The notes under the pieces are model-generated. The model saw nothing but the letters and a program-made list of their open reading frames with translations. It made no database searches and was not told the origin of the DNA. Made by a program: the position numbers and the translations under genes. A DNA stretch of 16,191 bases from an uncultured Eubacteriales bacterium (GTDB taxonomy: Bacteria > Bacillota > Clostridia > Oscillospirales > CAG-272). This document shows positions 1-6,040 of the stretch, piece by piece. Where the stretch lies: contig CAJUIQ010000034.1 in assembly GCA_910586545.1 (NCBI GenBank), positions 1 through 16,191 on the forward strand, in the 5' to 3' direction. Each line of letters begins with the position of its first letter. Positions within the stretch are counted from its first letter, which is position 1.

Positions 1-25
1 AAGCGACTTTTTAAAGTCGCTTTTT
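1..25 (+). terminator. Rho-independent terminator of an upstream unit
   Basis: A 10-bp perfect inverted repeat (positions 1-10 with 13-22) with a very short loop is followed by a T-rich tract. The gene it ends lies outside the window. The stem could extend further left, which cannot be seen. Confidence 0.75.
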
Positions 26-249
26 CTTTTCTCGATTTAAATTCAAAAAAAGACTTTCCCCCCCATTGTGATCCGAATGCTTTAGACCCACCGTAATCCG
101 GTTCCTTATATCCCCCCCTTGTACCCTGTATTACGTTACGAGACGATAGCGCAGCATCGTTTGCGTTTTCACTTGATTAACAGATATGCAAAAACGACAG
201 AACCGCATATCATGATAGTAATCAGTAATAGTTAAAGGGAGAATCATAT

Positions 250-1218
250 ATGAAACGATGCGTTCCGCTGGAACCTGCCGCAGAAGTCGTCTGTAATCAA
301 AATTCTGTGCCCCCGCTTATTTTTCAGCTGCCCCCCGAGCAAGGTAGAAAAATATTGGAAAAAGCACAGGATACACCGGTATATAAATATCCCGCCAATA
401 TATCCTTTGAAACTATAAACACCGGAAAATGGGGCGGAATACCAGTATATTTTGTTGCACCTAAGGACGCAAAAGTAAGAAATATTATATTCTATATTCA
501 CGGCGCCGGATGGGTATTTGGCAGCTTTCATACACATGAGAAGCTGGTTCGGGAGCTTTCCGCAAGAACCAATTCGCTGGTCGTGTTCCCCGAATATAGT
601 CGCTCACCAGAAGCAAAATATCCAACAGCAATTGAACAATGTTATTTTATACTATCCCACCTGTGGGAAATCATTAAAAATCGTTATCCACTGATAAACC
701 ACCGCACACTTACGGTTGCGGGCGACAGCGTCGGTGGAAATATGGCAATCGCAATGGCGTTACTGTCGGCAATGCGGCAAGGTCCGAGCATTCACAAGCT
801 GCTGTTGTATTACCCGGTAACAAACGCCTGCTTTAATACACCAAGTTATCGTCAGTTCGCAGTAGATTATTATCTGTATCGCGAGGGAATGAAGTGGTTT
901 TGGCGGCAATATACAGCCTCTATGGAAGATCGAAATCAAATCACCGCGTCTCCCCTTCGCGCGGACATCGATTGTTTAAAGTGCCTTCCGCAGACTATGA
1001 TCATCAACGGCCAGGCGGATGTTTTGCGCAGCGAGGGGGAAGCCTTTGGAGAAAAGCTCCGCTGTGCCGGCGTAGAGGTAACTGCTGTGCGGGTGCAAGG
1101 GATTATTCATGATTTTGTGATGCTGAATGCATTGGATCAGACAAATGCCTGCCGTACCGCTATGGATGCATCGACCGCGTGGATAAATCGAAAAAATCAA
1201 TCCGCTTTCAAAATATAA
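250..1218 (+). CDS. Alpha/beta hydrolase of the hormone-sensitive-lipase (type IV esterase) family
   Basis: The 322-residue protein has the hallmarks of the bacterial HSL-type esterase/lipase family, which hydrolyses short-chain carboxylic esters. The oxyanion-hole motif HGAGW is at residues 84-88 (most family members have HGGG). The nucleophile elbow GDSVGG has the catalytic Ser at 160, the acid is probably Asp257 in the GQAD segment, and the His is 287 in the IIHDF segment. The length is normal for the family. There is no signal peptide or membrane segment, so it is probably cytoplasmic. The start is set by AAAGGGAG at 234-241, eight bases before the ATG. It is a single-gene unit: a terminator follows at once and the next gene converges on it. 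The natural substrate cannot be read from sequence. The family call is firm; the specific activity is not. Confidence 0.92.
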   Translation: MKRCVPLEPAAEVVCNQNSVPPLIFQLPPEQGRKILEKAQDTPVYKYPANISFETINTGKWGGIPVYFVAPKDAKVRNIIFYIHGAGWVFGSFHTHEKLVRELSARTNSLVVFPEYSRSPEAKYPTAIEQCYFILSHLWEIIKNRYPLINHRTLTVAGDSVGGNMAIAMALLSAMRQGPSIHKLLLYYPVTNACFNTPSYRQFAVDYYLYREGMKWFWRQYTASMEDRNQITASPLRADIDCLKCLPQTMIINGQADVLRSEGEAFGEKLRCAGVEVTAVRVQGIIHDFVMLNALDQTNACRTAMDASTAWINRKNQSAFKI

Positions 1219-1226
1219 CATGCAGA

Positions 1227-1257
1227 ACAAAACCACCTAAAAATTAGGTGGTTTTGT
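1227..1257. terminator. Bidirectional terminator between convergent genes
   Basis: A perfect 14-bp inverted repeat (1227-1240 with 1244-1257) has a three-base AAA loop, with A-rich 5' and T-rich 3' stem ends. It lies 8 bases after the esterase stop and 15 bases beyond the stop of the minus-strand gene, so it can end transcription from both sides. Confidence 0.85.
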
Positions 1258-1272
1258 AAATATATTTCTGAT

Positions 1273-2115
1273 TTAGGCGTCCGCCCCACAACCGTCGTTT
1301 GTGATTCCCAAAGCATTACAATGTTCCAGCGGCGACTTGTCCGACGATTTATTTATCTCACTTCCCTGCTCCAGCGGATACGCGCTCGCCTCTTCAATCA
1401 TTGCCTGAAGCTGCATCGCAAATAATTGAAATGTTTTGTTATCCATACCGGTAACAGACTTCGCATTCCAAGTCAAATAGCCTTTATACCTGAAAATTTG
1501 CGCGCCCAGCATCTCCTCAAACGTACCAAACCCCGATTCCTTTAAACTCTGCGTTGGAAGGTGGGAAAAGACACACGCAAAATATTTTGCAAAAAAGAAT
1601 CTAACTTGTGCGATAAAAATATCGATATGCATCGGATTACTTACACCCTCTATAAAAATCTTCTCTTCCGCCGCGTCGTTTTCAAAAAGCGCGCTTAAAT
1701 AGGCGACGCCCCCGGCAACTCCAAAAAATTTTCTGTTTGACAGAGCGTCCAGCAGGTCAAACAGGATAATCCCCTCAGCAATCGCCGCATAAAACATCCC
1801 CCTGCCGCCGCGGATTTTCGGAACAGTAAATTCTTCTATCGTTATGCTTTTCAGGTAGGCAACCTGGGCGCTTACATCTGTATACAAAAGCTTGTCCGGA
1901 TCATCCAGAGACGCATAAAGCTGGAAACATTCCCCCTCTGCCGGCAGCTCCTGCAAATAGGCGGATACAGTCTCACGGTCTGCATAACCGTAGACCAGTG
2001 TGTTCGGCACACATTCCAGCCTTGGCGGGATGTTGTCTCCCCGCAGCGGCGCAATGGAACGTATAAAATCATACAGGTACGTGGGATTCCCGTTTGATTC
2101 GTTTTTGCTTTTCAT
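1273..2115 (-). CDS. Uncharacterised 280-residue protein
   Basis: I do not recognise a family. The reading frame is open as far as 2259, but the ATG at 2115 is the likely start because AGGAG (plus-strand 2125-2129) sits nine bases upstream. The extra upstream residues would also be read through a T-tailed hairpin at 2143-2178. The product is a soluble-looking mixed protein with no signal peptide and no convincing membrane span. Its middle (about residues 100-190) is rich in aromatic and small hydrophobic residues, and the C-terminal 30 residues are polar and probably disordered. I see no catalytic motif. It is transcribed alone, convergent with the esterase gene, and preceded by about 1 kb of structured non-coding DNA with a terminator directly before its ribosome binding site. 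Expression may therefore depend on read-through. It is probably a real gene, given the ribosome binding site and normal amino acid composition. Confidence 0.75.
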   Translation of the reverse strand: MKSKNESNGNPTYLYDFIRSIAPLRGDNIPPRLECVPNTLVYGYADRETVSAYLQELPAEGECFQLYASLDDPDKLLYTDVSAQVAYLKSITIEEFTVPKIRGGRGMFYAAIAEGIILFDLLDALSNRKFFGVAGGVAYLSALFENDAAEEKIFIEGVSNPMHIDIFIAQVRFFFAKYFACVFSHLPTQSLKESGFGTFEEMLGAQIFRYKGYLTWNAKSVTGMDNKTFQLFAMQLQAMIEEASAYPLEQGSEINKSSDKSPLEHCNALGITNDGCGADA

Positions 2116-2135
2116 CCTTCTCTTCTCCTGTCTAT

Positions 2136-2178
2136 AAAATAAAAAGGCAAGCAGTCTTTTTTCTGACTGCTTGCCTTT
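2136..2178 (-). terminator. T-tailed hairpin just upstream of the 280-residue protein gene (terminator or attenuator)
   Basis: A perfect 14-bp inverted repeat (2143-2156 with 2165-2178) has an eight-base loop. Read on the minus strand it is followed by a TTTTTATTTT tract, a good intrinsic terminator; on the plus strand there is no T tail. It ends about 15 bases before the ribosome binding site of the gene starting at 2115. It therefore either ends an upstream minus-strand RNA or acts as an attenuator in the leader of that gene. Confidence 0.75.
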
Positions 2179-2367
2179 GCGGCGGCATTCCGGTGGTGGG
2201 TGAATAAGAAGAAATACCGCGCATCTATAAATCCGGCTCCGCCGCGCCCCCGCACCCACAGCATATCCAAACGGTGGATAGCAGCCGGTACAAAAAGAAC
2301 GGTATCATAGCCGGATAAGCTAACTTCCGGAACAAAAACACGATCCGAAAGCGGAGAACTCTGGATT

Positions 2368-2414
2368 GTGGGCTATCGTACAGAGCACTGCTCTACCACA
2401 GTACATAAACCCAC
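2368..2414. other. Nested inverted repeats (rod-like hairpin, tRNA-like D-arm on minus strand)
   Basis: Nested pairings run inward: GTGGG (2368-2372) with CCCAC (2410-2414), GTAC (2378-2381) with GTAC (2401-2404), and AGAGC (2382-2386) with GCTCT (2390-2394). The outer internal loop is symmetric, five bases on each side. On the minus strand the centre reads GGTAGAGCAGTGCTC, which resembles a tRNA D-arm, but no T-arm or standard anticodon arm can be drawn. It may be part of a longer structured RNA covering 2180-2685. Confidence 0.35.
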
Positions 2415-2466
2415 CGCACCTATCTATGTAGACTGACAGCATGCGCTAACAGCGCACCTCGCGGCC

Positions 2467-2495
2467 TTGACAAGCTATCTTAAATATGGTAAGAT
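2467..2495 (+). promoter_or_regulatory. Promoter-like sequence, plus strand, left edge of element A
   Basis: TTGACA (2467-2472) and TAAGAT (2490-2495) are separated by 17 bases, a near-consensus sigma-A-type promoter. Transcription would begin near 2502, about 25 bases before the first conserved hairpin loop of element A. No protein gene follows on this strand, so the product would be a non-coding RNA. Confidence 0.5.
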
Positions 2496-2518
2496 GTTTT
2501 TGCCGCAGAAGTGACTTA

Positions 2519-2587
2519 GGTGTTGTCTTCAGCAACCCTGAGTTCGGACGTGAGGAGTACCACCTCCTCACGCTCCGCTGTGGCGTT
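2519..2587. ncRNA. Structured element A (core), copy of a paired-hairpin motif of unknown family
   Basis: Hairpin 1 is GTTG/CAAC (2522-2525, 2533-2536) closing a TCTTCAG loop. Hairpin 2 is a perfect 9-bp stem (2549-2557, 2564-2572) closing a TACCAC loop, and GGCGTT follows at 2582-2587. The same two loops, separated by the same 25 bases, occur in element B 376 bases to the right with different but still paired stems. The transcribed strand is not settled: there are promoter-like sequences on both sides (plus 2467-2495; minus TTGTCA-17-TTATTA at 2657-2685). The nearest T-tailed terminator favours the minus strand. I could not match it to 6S, SRP, RNase P, tmRNA, T-box or a riboswitch class that I know. 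Confidence 0.45.
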
Positions 2588-2656
2588 TGCTTTGCCCGAA
2601 AGATAACTCCGTTAAATGGAGGCTTTGCAGCAAAGCAGTGTCAGTCTATTTGATTG

Positions 2657-2685
2657 TAATAATGACTCCGGTCTGGATCTGACAA
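2657..2685 (-). promoter_or_regulatory. Weak promoter-like sequence, minus strand, right edge of element A
   Basis: Read on the minus strand, TTGTCA (2680-2685) and TTATTA (2657-2662) are 17 bases apart. The -10 box is poor. If used, it would transcribe element A leftward toward the terminator at 2136-2178 and the gene starting at 2115, giving an RNA of about 500 bases. Confidence 0.25.
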
Positions 2686-2712
2686 GGTCTATCACATCCT
2701 TTACGCTAAAAT

Positions 2713-2745
2713 AAAAAAGGAGCATGTGCGGCAAACACATGCTCC
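2713..2745 (-). terminator. Minus-strand intrinsic terminator between elements A and B
   Basis: A perfect 10-bp inverted repeat (2719-2728 with 2736-2745) has a seven-base loop. On the minus strand it is followed by six T residues and TATTTTA. On the plus strand the following sequence is CAAAAATTTT, a weaker tail. It would end a leftward RNA started at the strong minus-strand promoter at 3000-3028. Confidence 0.7.
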
Positions 2746-2777
2746 CAAAAATTTTGAAAGCTCTACCCTCCGGCGGC

Positions 2778-2804
2778 TTAAACCTTTTCCCAAAAAAGGT
2801 TTAA
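2778..2804. repeat. Hairpin-forming inverted repeat next to a CCTCCGGCGGC tract
   Basis: An 11-bp perfect inverted repeat (2778-2788 with 2794-2804) has a five-base loop and no T tail on either strand, so it is not a standard terminator. The purine-rich arm and the adjacent CCGGAGG-type tract resemble dispersed intergenic repeats I associate with this group of Clostridia, but only one copy is in this window. Confidence 0.35.
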
Positions 2805-2831
2805 TAATCCCAAAAAACTTGAACAAGCCCC

Positions 2832-2860
2832 TTGTAATGTGGAAATAGGTATGATATAAT
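2832..2860 (+). promoter_or_regulatory. Promoter-like sequence, plus strand, left edge of element B
   Basis: TTGTAA (2832-2837), a 17-base spacer and a perfect TATAAT (2855-2860). A transcript from near 2867 would run into element B, with its first conserved loop starting at 2902. No convincing protein gene follows on this strand before the minus-strand hydrolase gene. Confidence 0.5.
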
Positions 2861-2895
2861 ACTTGCAAGTCGGTGCCGGGATTCCGGTTGGTGTG

Positions 2896-2960
2896 TATGT
2901 GTCTTCAGCACATAGACATCAGGAGATGTTGAGTACCACCTCAACAAATCTGCCGGCGTT
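2896..2960. ncRNA. Structured element B (core), second copy of the paired-hairpin motif
   Basis: Hairpin 1 is TATGTG/CACATA (2896-2901, 2909-2914) closing the TCTTCAG loop (2902-2908). Hairpin 2 is GTTGAG/CTCAAC (2928-2933, 2940-2945) closing the TACCAC loop (2934-2939), and GGCGTT follows at 2955-2960. The flanks are rich in CCGG-type self-complementary tracts (about 2875-2887 and 2952-2977) that could close an outer stem. The loops match element A exactly while the stems differ and remain paired. Strong promoter-like sequences face it from both sides (2832-2860 plus, 3000-3028 minus), so either strand could be the RNA. No family match from memory. Confidence 0.5.
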
Positions 2961-2999
2961 CTTTTACGTCCTGCCGGAGGGACGGTATTCATTTGGCTT

Positions 3000-3028
3000 A
3001 TTATAGCATTTGATAATGGAAATGTCAA
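3000..3028 (-). promoter_or_regulatory. Consensus sigma-A-type promoter, minus strand, right edge of element B
   Basis: Read on the minus strand, TTGACA (3023-3028) and TATAAT (3000-3005) both match consensus exactly with a 17-base spacer. Transcription would start near 2993 and run leftward through element B. The first good terminator in that direction is at 2713-2745, giving an RNA of about 280 bases with no convincing reading frame. Confidence 0.65.
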
Positions 3029-3077
3029 CTGCTTTGTGAAAATAATAGCAAATTTTGTTGACAAGGTTAGAAACTTT

Positions 3078-3109
3078 GGAAAAGGCGCCGCAAAAGCGGC
3101 GCCTTTTCC
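3078..3109 (-). terminator. Strong hairpin terminator after the SleB-like gene
   Basis: A perfect 14-bp GC-rich inverted repeat (3078-3091 with 3096-3109) with a four-base loop lies 24 bases beyond the stop of the minus-strand gene at 3133. The T content of the 3' arm is modest (TTTT then CC), so termination is likely but the tail is not ideal. It is also positioned to stop rightward transcription from element B. Confidence 0.65.
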
Positions 3110-3132
3110 GTATTTGCAAAGTGTGGACGTTT

Positions 3133-4119
3133 TTATGCAAAAAACGTGTGATTTCCAATCGTCATCACATAGGGTCTGTTATCAGAAACCCAAGTGTTTT
3201 CTGCAATCGCCTCATTTACAAAGAAAAATACATTGTCGGATATACTGGCTCCGTCCAGGCAAAGCTTGGCTGCTAAAACGCTTTCTTCGTTGGGCGTACA
3301 GTAAATCGTACCTGACGCTGCCGGAGAAAATTGTACGCCGGCAGACATGTCAAAAATCACGCTGTAAATGGTATTCGGAAATTGGCTGCTGTTTACCCGG
3401 TTGAGCACGACGGAACCTACCGCCAGCTTTCCGTCCAGGGGTTCCAGACCTGCTTCCGCGTGGATCACTCTGGACAGCCACAAAAGCGCGTCCTCCCCAT
3501 AGAACTCGTTGGCCGGCGCGATAGCGCCGCTGCCGCTGGTAAGGTACGCGGCATAATCTGTGCCGCTCCAAAAGACGCTGCAATCGAAGGCTTTAGCAAT
3601 AACTCGAAGGGGAACATACATTGTTCCATCCTGGGTACGGATCCCGTCGGGCGCCCAAAGGCATCTGCCGTTTGCCGTTATATACCGGCTCCCGTCCTGG
3701 GCAGTAACTGCAAGGTTGTCCGCAGTGATTACTGCGGTTTTTGACGCGCCGTCCCAGTCAACAGAATGGGCGCCCATAAACAGGGAAAATTCCCGGATAG
3801 CTACATATGTGGTCTCATTCTCCGAAAATACCGTCCCGGTATATGGAGCATCGTCGATAAATACCTGCACCTGCTTTTCTTCTTCCTGCGCTGTTGCTTC
3901 TGTTGCTTCTGTTGCTTCTGCCGCAGCCGCTACAGGCGTCGCCTCCAAGGCAACGGCTTGTCCCGCTTCAAAGTCTGATGTAAATGCACTGCCGCAGTTG
4001 AGGTCTTCTTCCCGAACGTCCTCAGCCAGCGCTGTAATGCCGGATACAAGGGACAGCACTACTGCCGCCAAAACCGCAATACATCGCACAAATCCACTTC
4101 GCTTTTGATTTTTTAACAT
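3133..4119 (-). CDS. Secreted SleB/CwlJ-family cell wall hydrolase with copper-amine-oxidase-like N-domain
   Basis: The 328-residue product begins with a signal peptide (charged start, hydrophobic core about 11-30, cut near ALA-ED at 32). An alanine/glutamate-rich linker follows (about 58-80). Residues about 85-195 carry the repeated 'YVAIREF...VDWD' and 'MYVPLRVIAKAF' pattern of the copper-amine-oxidase-like N-domain, a non-enzymatic wall-associated module in Firmicutes. The C-terminal part (about 210-328) is the SleB (Hydrolase_2) domain: RVIHAEAGLE has the probable catalytic Glu near 222, followed by VGSVVLNRV and FPNTIYSVIF. Family members hydrolyse peptidoglycan, classically spore cortex during germination. 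The start has only a modest ribosome binding site (AAAGG about 12 bases upstream) but gives a perfect signal peptide. Whether it acts on cortex or on vegetative wall cannot be told here; no ypeB or other germination gene is adjacent. Confidence 0.88.
   Translation of the reverse strand: MLKNQKRSGFVRCIAVLAAVVLSLVSGITALAEDVREEDLNCGSAFTSDFEAGQAVALEATPVAAAAEATEATEATAQEEEKQVQVFIDDAPYTGTVFSENETTYVAIREFSLFMGAHSVDWDGASKTAVITADNLAVTAQDGSRYITANGRCLWAPDGIRTQDGTMYVPLRVIAKAFDCSVFWSGTDYAAYLTSGSGAIAPANEFYGEDALLWLSRVIHAEAGLEPLDGKLAVGSVVLNRVNSSQFPNTIYSVIFDMSAGVQFSPAASGTIYCTPNEESVLAAKLCLDGASISDNVFFFVNEAIAENTWVSDNRPYVMTIGNHTFFA
3892..3918. repeat. Three tandem copies of a 9-bp unit inside the SleB-like gene
   Basis: The unit TGTTGCTTC is repeated exactly three times on the plus strand. 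In the minus-strand protein it encodes the EAT-EAT-EAT stretch in the linker between signal peptide and folded domains. It keeps the frame, so copy-number change would only lengthen or shorten the linker. Confidence 0.9.
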
Positions 4120-4364
4120 AAACTGACCATGCCTTTCTTTGATATAAAGAAGATGCCGGAGCTTTTACTGTCTGTTCCTTTGTATGACTTTCCAGTCTCT
4201 TCCTACGCGGCGTCCGGCTGCCTGCCATTTCTTCTGCTCCGCTTCTTTCCAAATTTACAAAAATATCTTTCCCATCTTGGAACATAAGTCCCAAGACAAA
4301 ATTTCCCTTGGAGCAGTTTACAAAATCCGGTAAGGGATCGGTTCCTAAAATTCACACTTTGCAA

Positions 4365-4393
4365 TTGATTTTCCGGACGCGTTGTAGTAATAT
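4365..4393 (+). promoter_or_regulatory. Promoter of the solute-binding lipoprotein gene
   Basis: TTGATT (4365-4370), a 17-base spacer and TAATAT (4388-4393) lie about 90 bases before the start codon at 4485. I see no operator-like palindrome. The rest of the 4120-4484 gap holds no convincing gene; a promoter for the leftward SleB-like gene must also lie here but is not obvious. Confidence 0.5.
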
Positions 4394-4484
4394 ATATGTG
4401 ACAATCTTGTAAATTATGAATCAAATTGCAAAATTTTATTCATTATTCGCCGCAAATTCCAGGAAAGGGTTGGTTATTATACCT

Positions 4485-5948
4485 ATGAAGGACCTAAAAA
4501 AAGCATTTACCTGTACAGCAATTGTCCTGCTTTGCTGTGCTATGATTTCCCTGTCGGGATGCGGTGTTTTTCTGCTGGGCGACCCCTCCGGCGACAAAGC
4601 CCCGGAAGACACAGGCGTTCAGACAATGGAACCTGTAAGTGATTTTGAAGCTGTAGAAAACGATTACAGCAGAGAGCTTACCCGTTTTAAAGTAGATTTA
4701 TCTACCCAGACGTACGGCGGGGCGTCTGTAAAAATAGCAAGCACAAAAAGCAACACCATTGTTCCGGATGAGACGGTAGGCGCCACGCTGTCTAAGGAGC
4801 TGACACGGCGCAACACATATGTGGAGGAGCTGTTGAAGGTTTCCATTTCCGCTGTCCAGGCAGATCCCGAAACTATGCTGGAAGAGATGCAGGCTGCCGT
4901 ACGTGCCGGCGCGTATTACGCGGATTTGATTGAATTTCCCCAGTCTTACATTAGTGTGTACAAAAACGCCGGAGTTCTGATGAATCTTATGTCCCTGCCC
5001 GGGTTTAATGTGGACGCGGAATACTTCAACGCCACCGGCACTTCCGCTGGAACCGGCGGAGATATTGTATACGCCCTTACCGGATATGCATCGCTGAACA
5101 GCGACGCGCTCAGCGCGGTCTTCTTCAACAAGGGACTGATGGAATCGCTGCAGATGGAGTCCCCGTATGCGTTGGTAGACAGAGGCGAATGGACTATGGA
5201 CGCGTATCTGCAGTATACCGCCGCGCTGTCCGCTCTGGAGGGAGAATACTACTCCTATGCCGCGCAAAACACCGCCACATATCTGCCGGATCTATTGTTT
5301 TTCTCCGGCGGCCAGCGGCTGACAACCAGCCTGCGCGGCAGCTATCCTTACATCAGCTTTAACGCTACCGATACGGCAGATCTCTTCACAAAGATGTCTG
5401 CTATTGTATATGATGAAAAGGCTTATGGAAACGCTGTGGCAGGGATTGGCGCCTTTGGCGAAGGAAATGTTTTGTTTCTTATCGACCGGCTGAATACAAT
5501 GCCCACAATTGCAAACAGCAGTGTGGAATGGGGTGTTCTGCCTTTGCCGAAATACAGCGCCAGTCAGGAAAATTATGTTTCCCTTGCGCACTATGAAGAC
5601 GCCATGTTCTTTGGCGCGGTACCGACTATATCCGATGTGCAGAAGGCGTCGGACGTGCTGATGGCGCTGCATATTATTTCCTATGGAATGAATGCGGACG
5701 CTATGGTTCAAAATGCCTCCTACCTGTATTTGCGGGACAACGATTCCATTCGGATGCTGGACATTATTCTGAAAAACGCGGCGTATGATTTTGCGTATAC
5801 CTTTGCCAACTCCAATAAAGCGATTCCCTCAGCAACCTTTTCCGCAGTACGCAACACGACTGGCGGTGTATCCAGCCTGCAGCGTTATCTGGATATGTGG
5901 AGCGGATATTTTGACACTGCCATGTATCAGCTGTTTTCTGTAAACTGA
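4485..5948 (+). CDS. Extracellular solute-binding lipoprotein (ABC sugar-type SBP family)
   Basis: Starting at the ATG at 4485 the product is 487 residues with a lipoprotein signal peptide. It has Lys residues at 2, 5 and 6, a hydrophobic core, and lipobox LSGC with the lipidated Cys at 26, then an Asp/Pro/Glu-rich tether. The mature part looks like a large extracellular solute-binding protein, including the characteristic stretch FFNKGLMESL with a nearby GEWTMDAYLQY. Such proteins capture sugars or other solutes for ABC importers. Alternative starts are TTG at 4470, directly behind AGGAAAGGG, and ATG at 4416; the ATG at 4485 gives the best signal peptide, although its spacing from the ribosome binding site is long. 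There is no permease or ATPase next door, so it is an orphan binding protein, either serving a distant transporter or having another role. The ligand is unknown. Confidence 0.82.
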   Translation: MKDLKKAFTCTAIVLLCCAMISLSGCGVFLLGDPSGDKAPEDTGVQTMEPVSDFEAVENDYSRELTRFKVDLSTQTYGGASVKIASTKSNTIVPDETVGATLSKELTRRNTYVEELLKVSISAVQADPETMLEEMQAAVRAGAYYADLIEFPQSYISVYKNAGVLMNLMSLPGFNVDAEYFNATGTSAGTGGDIVYALTGYASLNSDALSAVFFNKGLMESLQMESPYALVDRGEWTMDAYLQYTAALSALEGEYYSYAAQNTATYLPDLLFFSGGQRLTTSLRGSYPYISFNATDTADLFTKMSAIVYDEKAYGNAVAGIGAFGEGNVLFLIDRLNTMPTIANSSVEWGVLPLPKYSASQENYVSLAHYEDAMFFGAVPTISDVQKASDVLMALHIISYGMNADAMVQNASYLYLRDNDSIRMLDIILKNAAYDFAYTFANSNKAIPSATFSAVRNTTGGVSSLQRYLDMWSGYFDTAMYQLFSVN

Positions 5949-5967
5949 TGACTATATCATATAAAAT

Positions 5968-5996
5968 AAAGAGGCCATGATATGGCCTCTTTAAAA
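5968..5996 (+). terminator. Terminator of the solute-binding protein gene
   Basis: A perfect 10-bp inverted repeat (5968-5977 with 5983-5992) with a five-base loop begins 20 bases after the stop codon. The T tail is short (CTCTTT then A residues). A second, better hairpin follows at 6009-6034. Confidence 0.7.
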
Positions 5997-6008
5997 ATAT
6001 AAAAAAGA

Positions 6009-6040
6009 AAAAGCCTTCTAAAAAGAAGGCTTTTATTTTT
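6009..6040. terminator. Bidirectional terminator between the solute-binding protein gene and mreB
   Basis: A perfect 11-bp inverted repeat (6009-6019 with 6024-6034) with a four-base A loop has T-rich tails on both strands (TTTTATTTTT on plus, TTTTTCTTTTTT on minus). It serves both convergent genes and slightly overlaps the mreB stop region. Confidence 0.85.

Noticed and set aside
2519..2587. T-box leader reading of element A or B, because the minus strand contains GGTGGTAC
   Set aside because: The T-box core needs TGGNACC in an antiterminator directly before a terminator. Here the sequence is TGGTACT inside a closed hairpin, and no specifier stem or adjacent terminator of the right form is present.
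2467..3028. Assignment of the elements to 6S RNA, SRP RNA, RNase P RNA or tmRNA
   Set aside because: The SRP GGAAGGAAGCAGC core, the RNase P GAGGAAAGTCC motif and the tmRNA ends are absent, and no long rod with a central bubble typical of 6S is obvious. 6S cannot be fully excluded by eye because its sequence is poorly conserved.
2832..3028. A MITE or IS end explaining element B
   Set aside because: The outer edges of A and B show no terminal inverted repeats or target duplications, and no transposase fragment is present.
2801..3404. Short open frames across element B and the SleB-like gene end
   Set aside because: They run through hairpin stems and terminators, lack good ribosome binding sites, and change completely between the two element copies, which fits non-coding DNA.
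4022..4294. A 90-codon minus-strand frame overlapping the start of the SleB-like gene
   Set aside because: It overlaps the signal peptide coding region in another frame, starts at TTG and has no recognisable pattern. The upstream part (4120-4294) could hide a tiny leader peptide, but nothing supports it.
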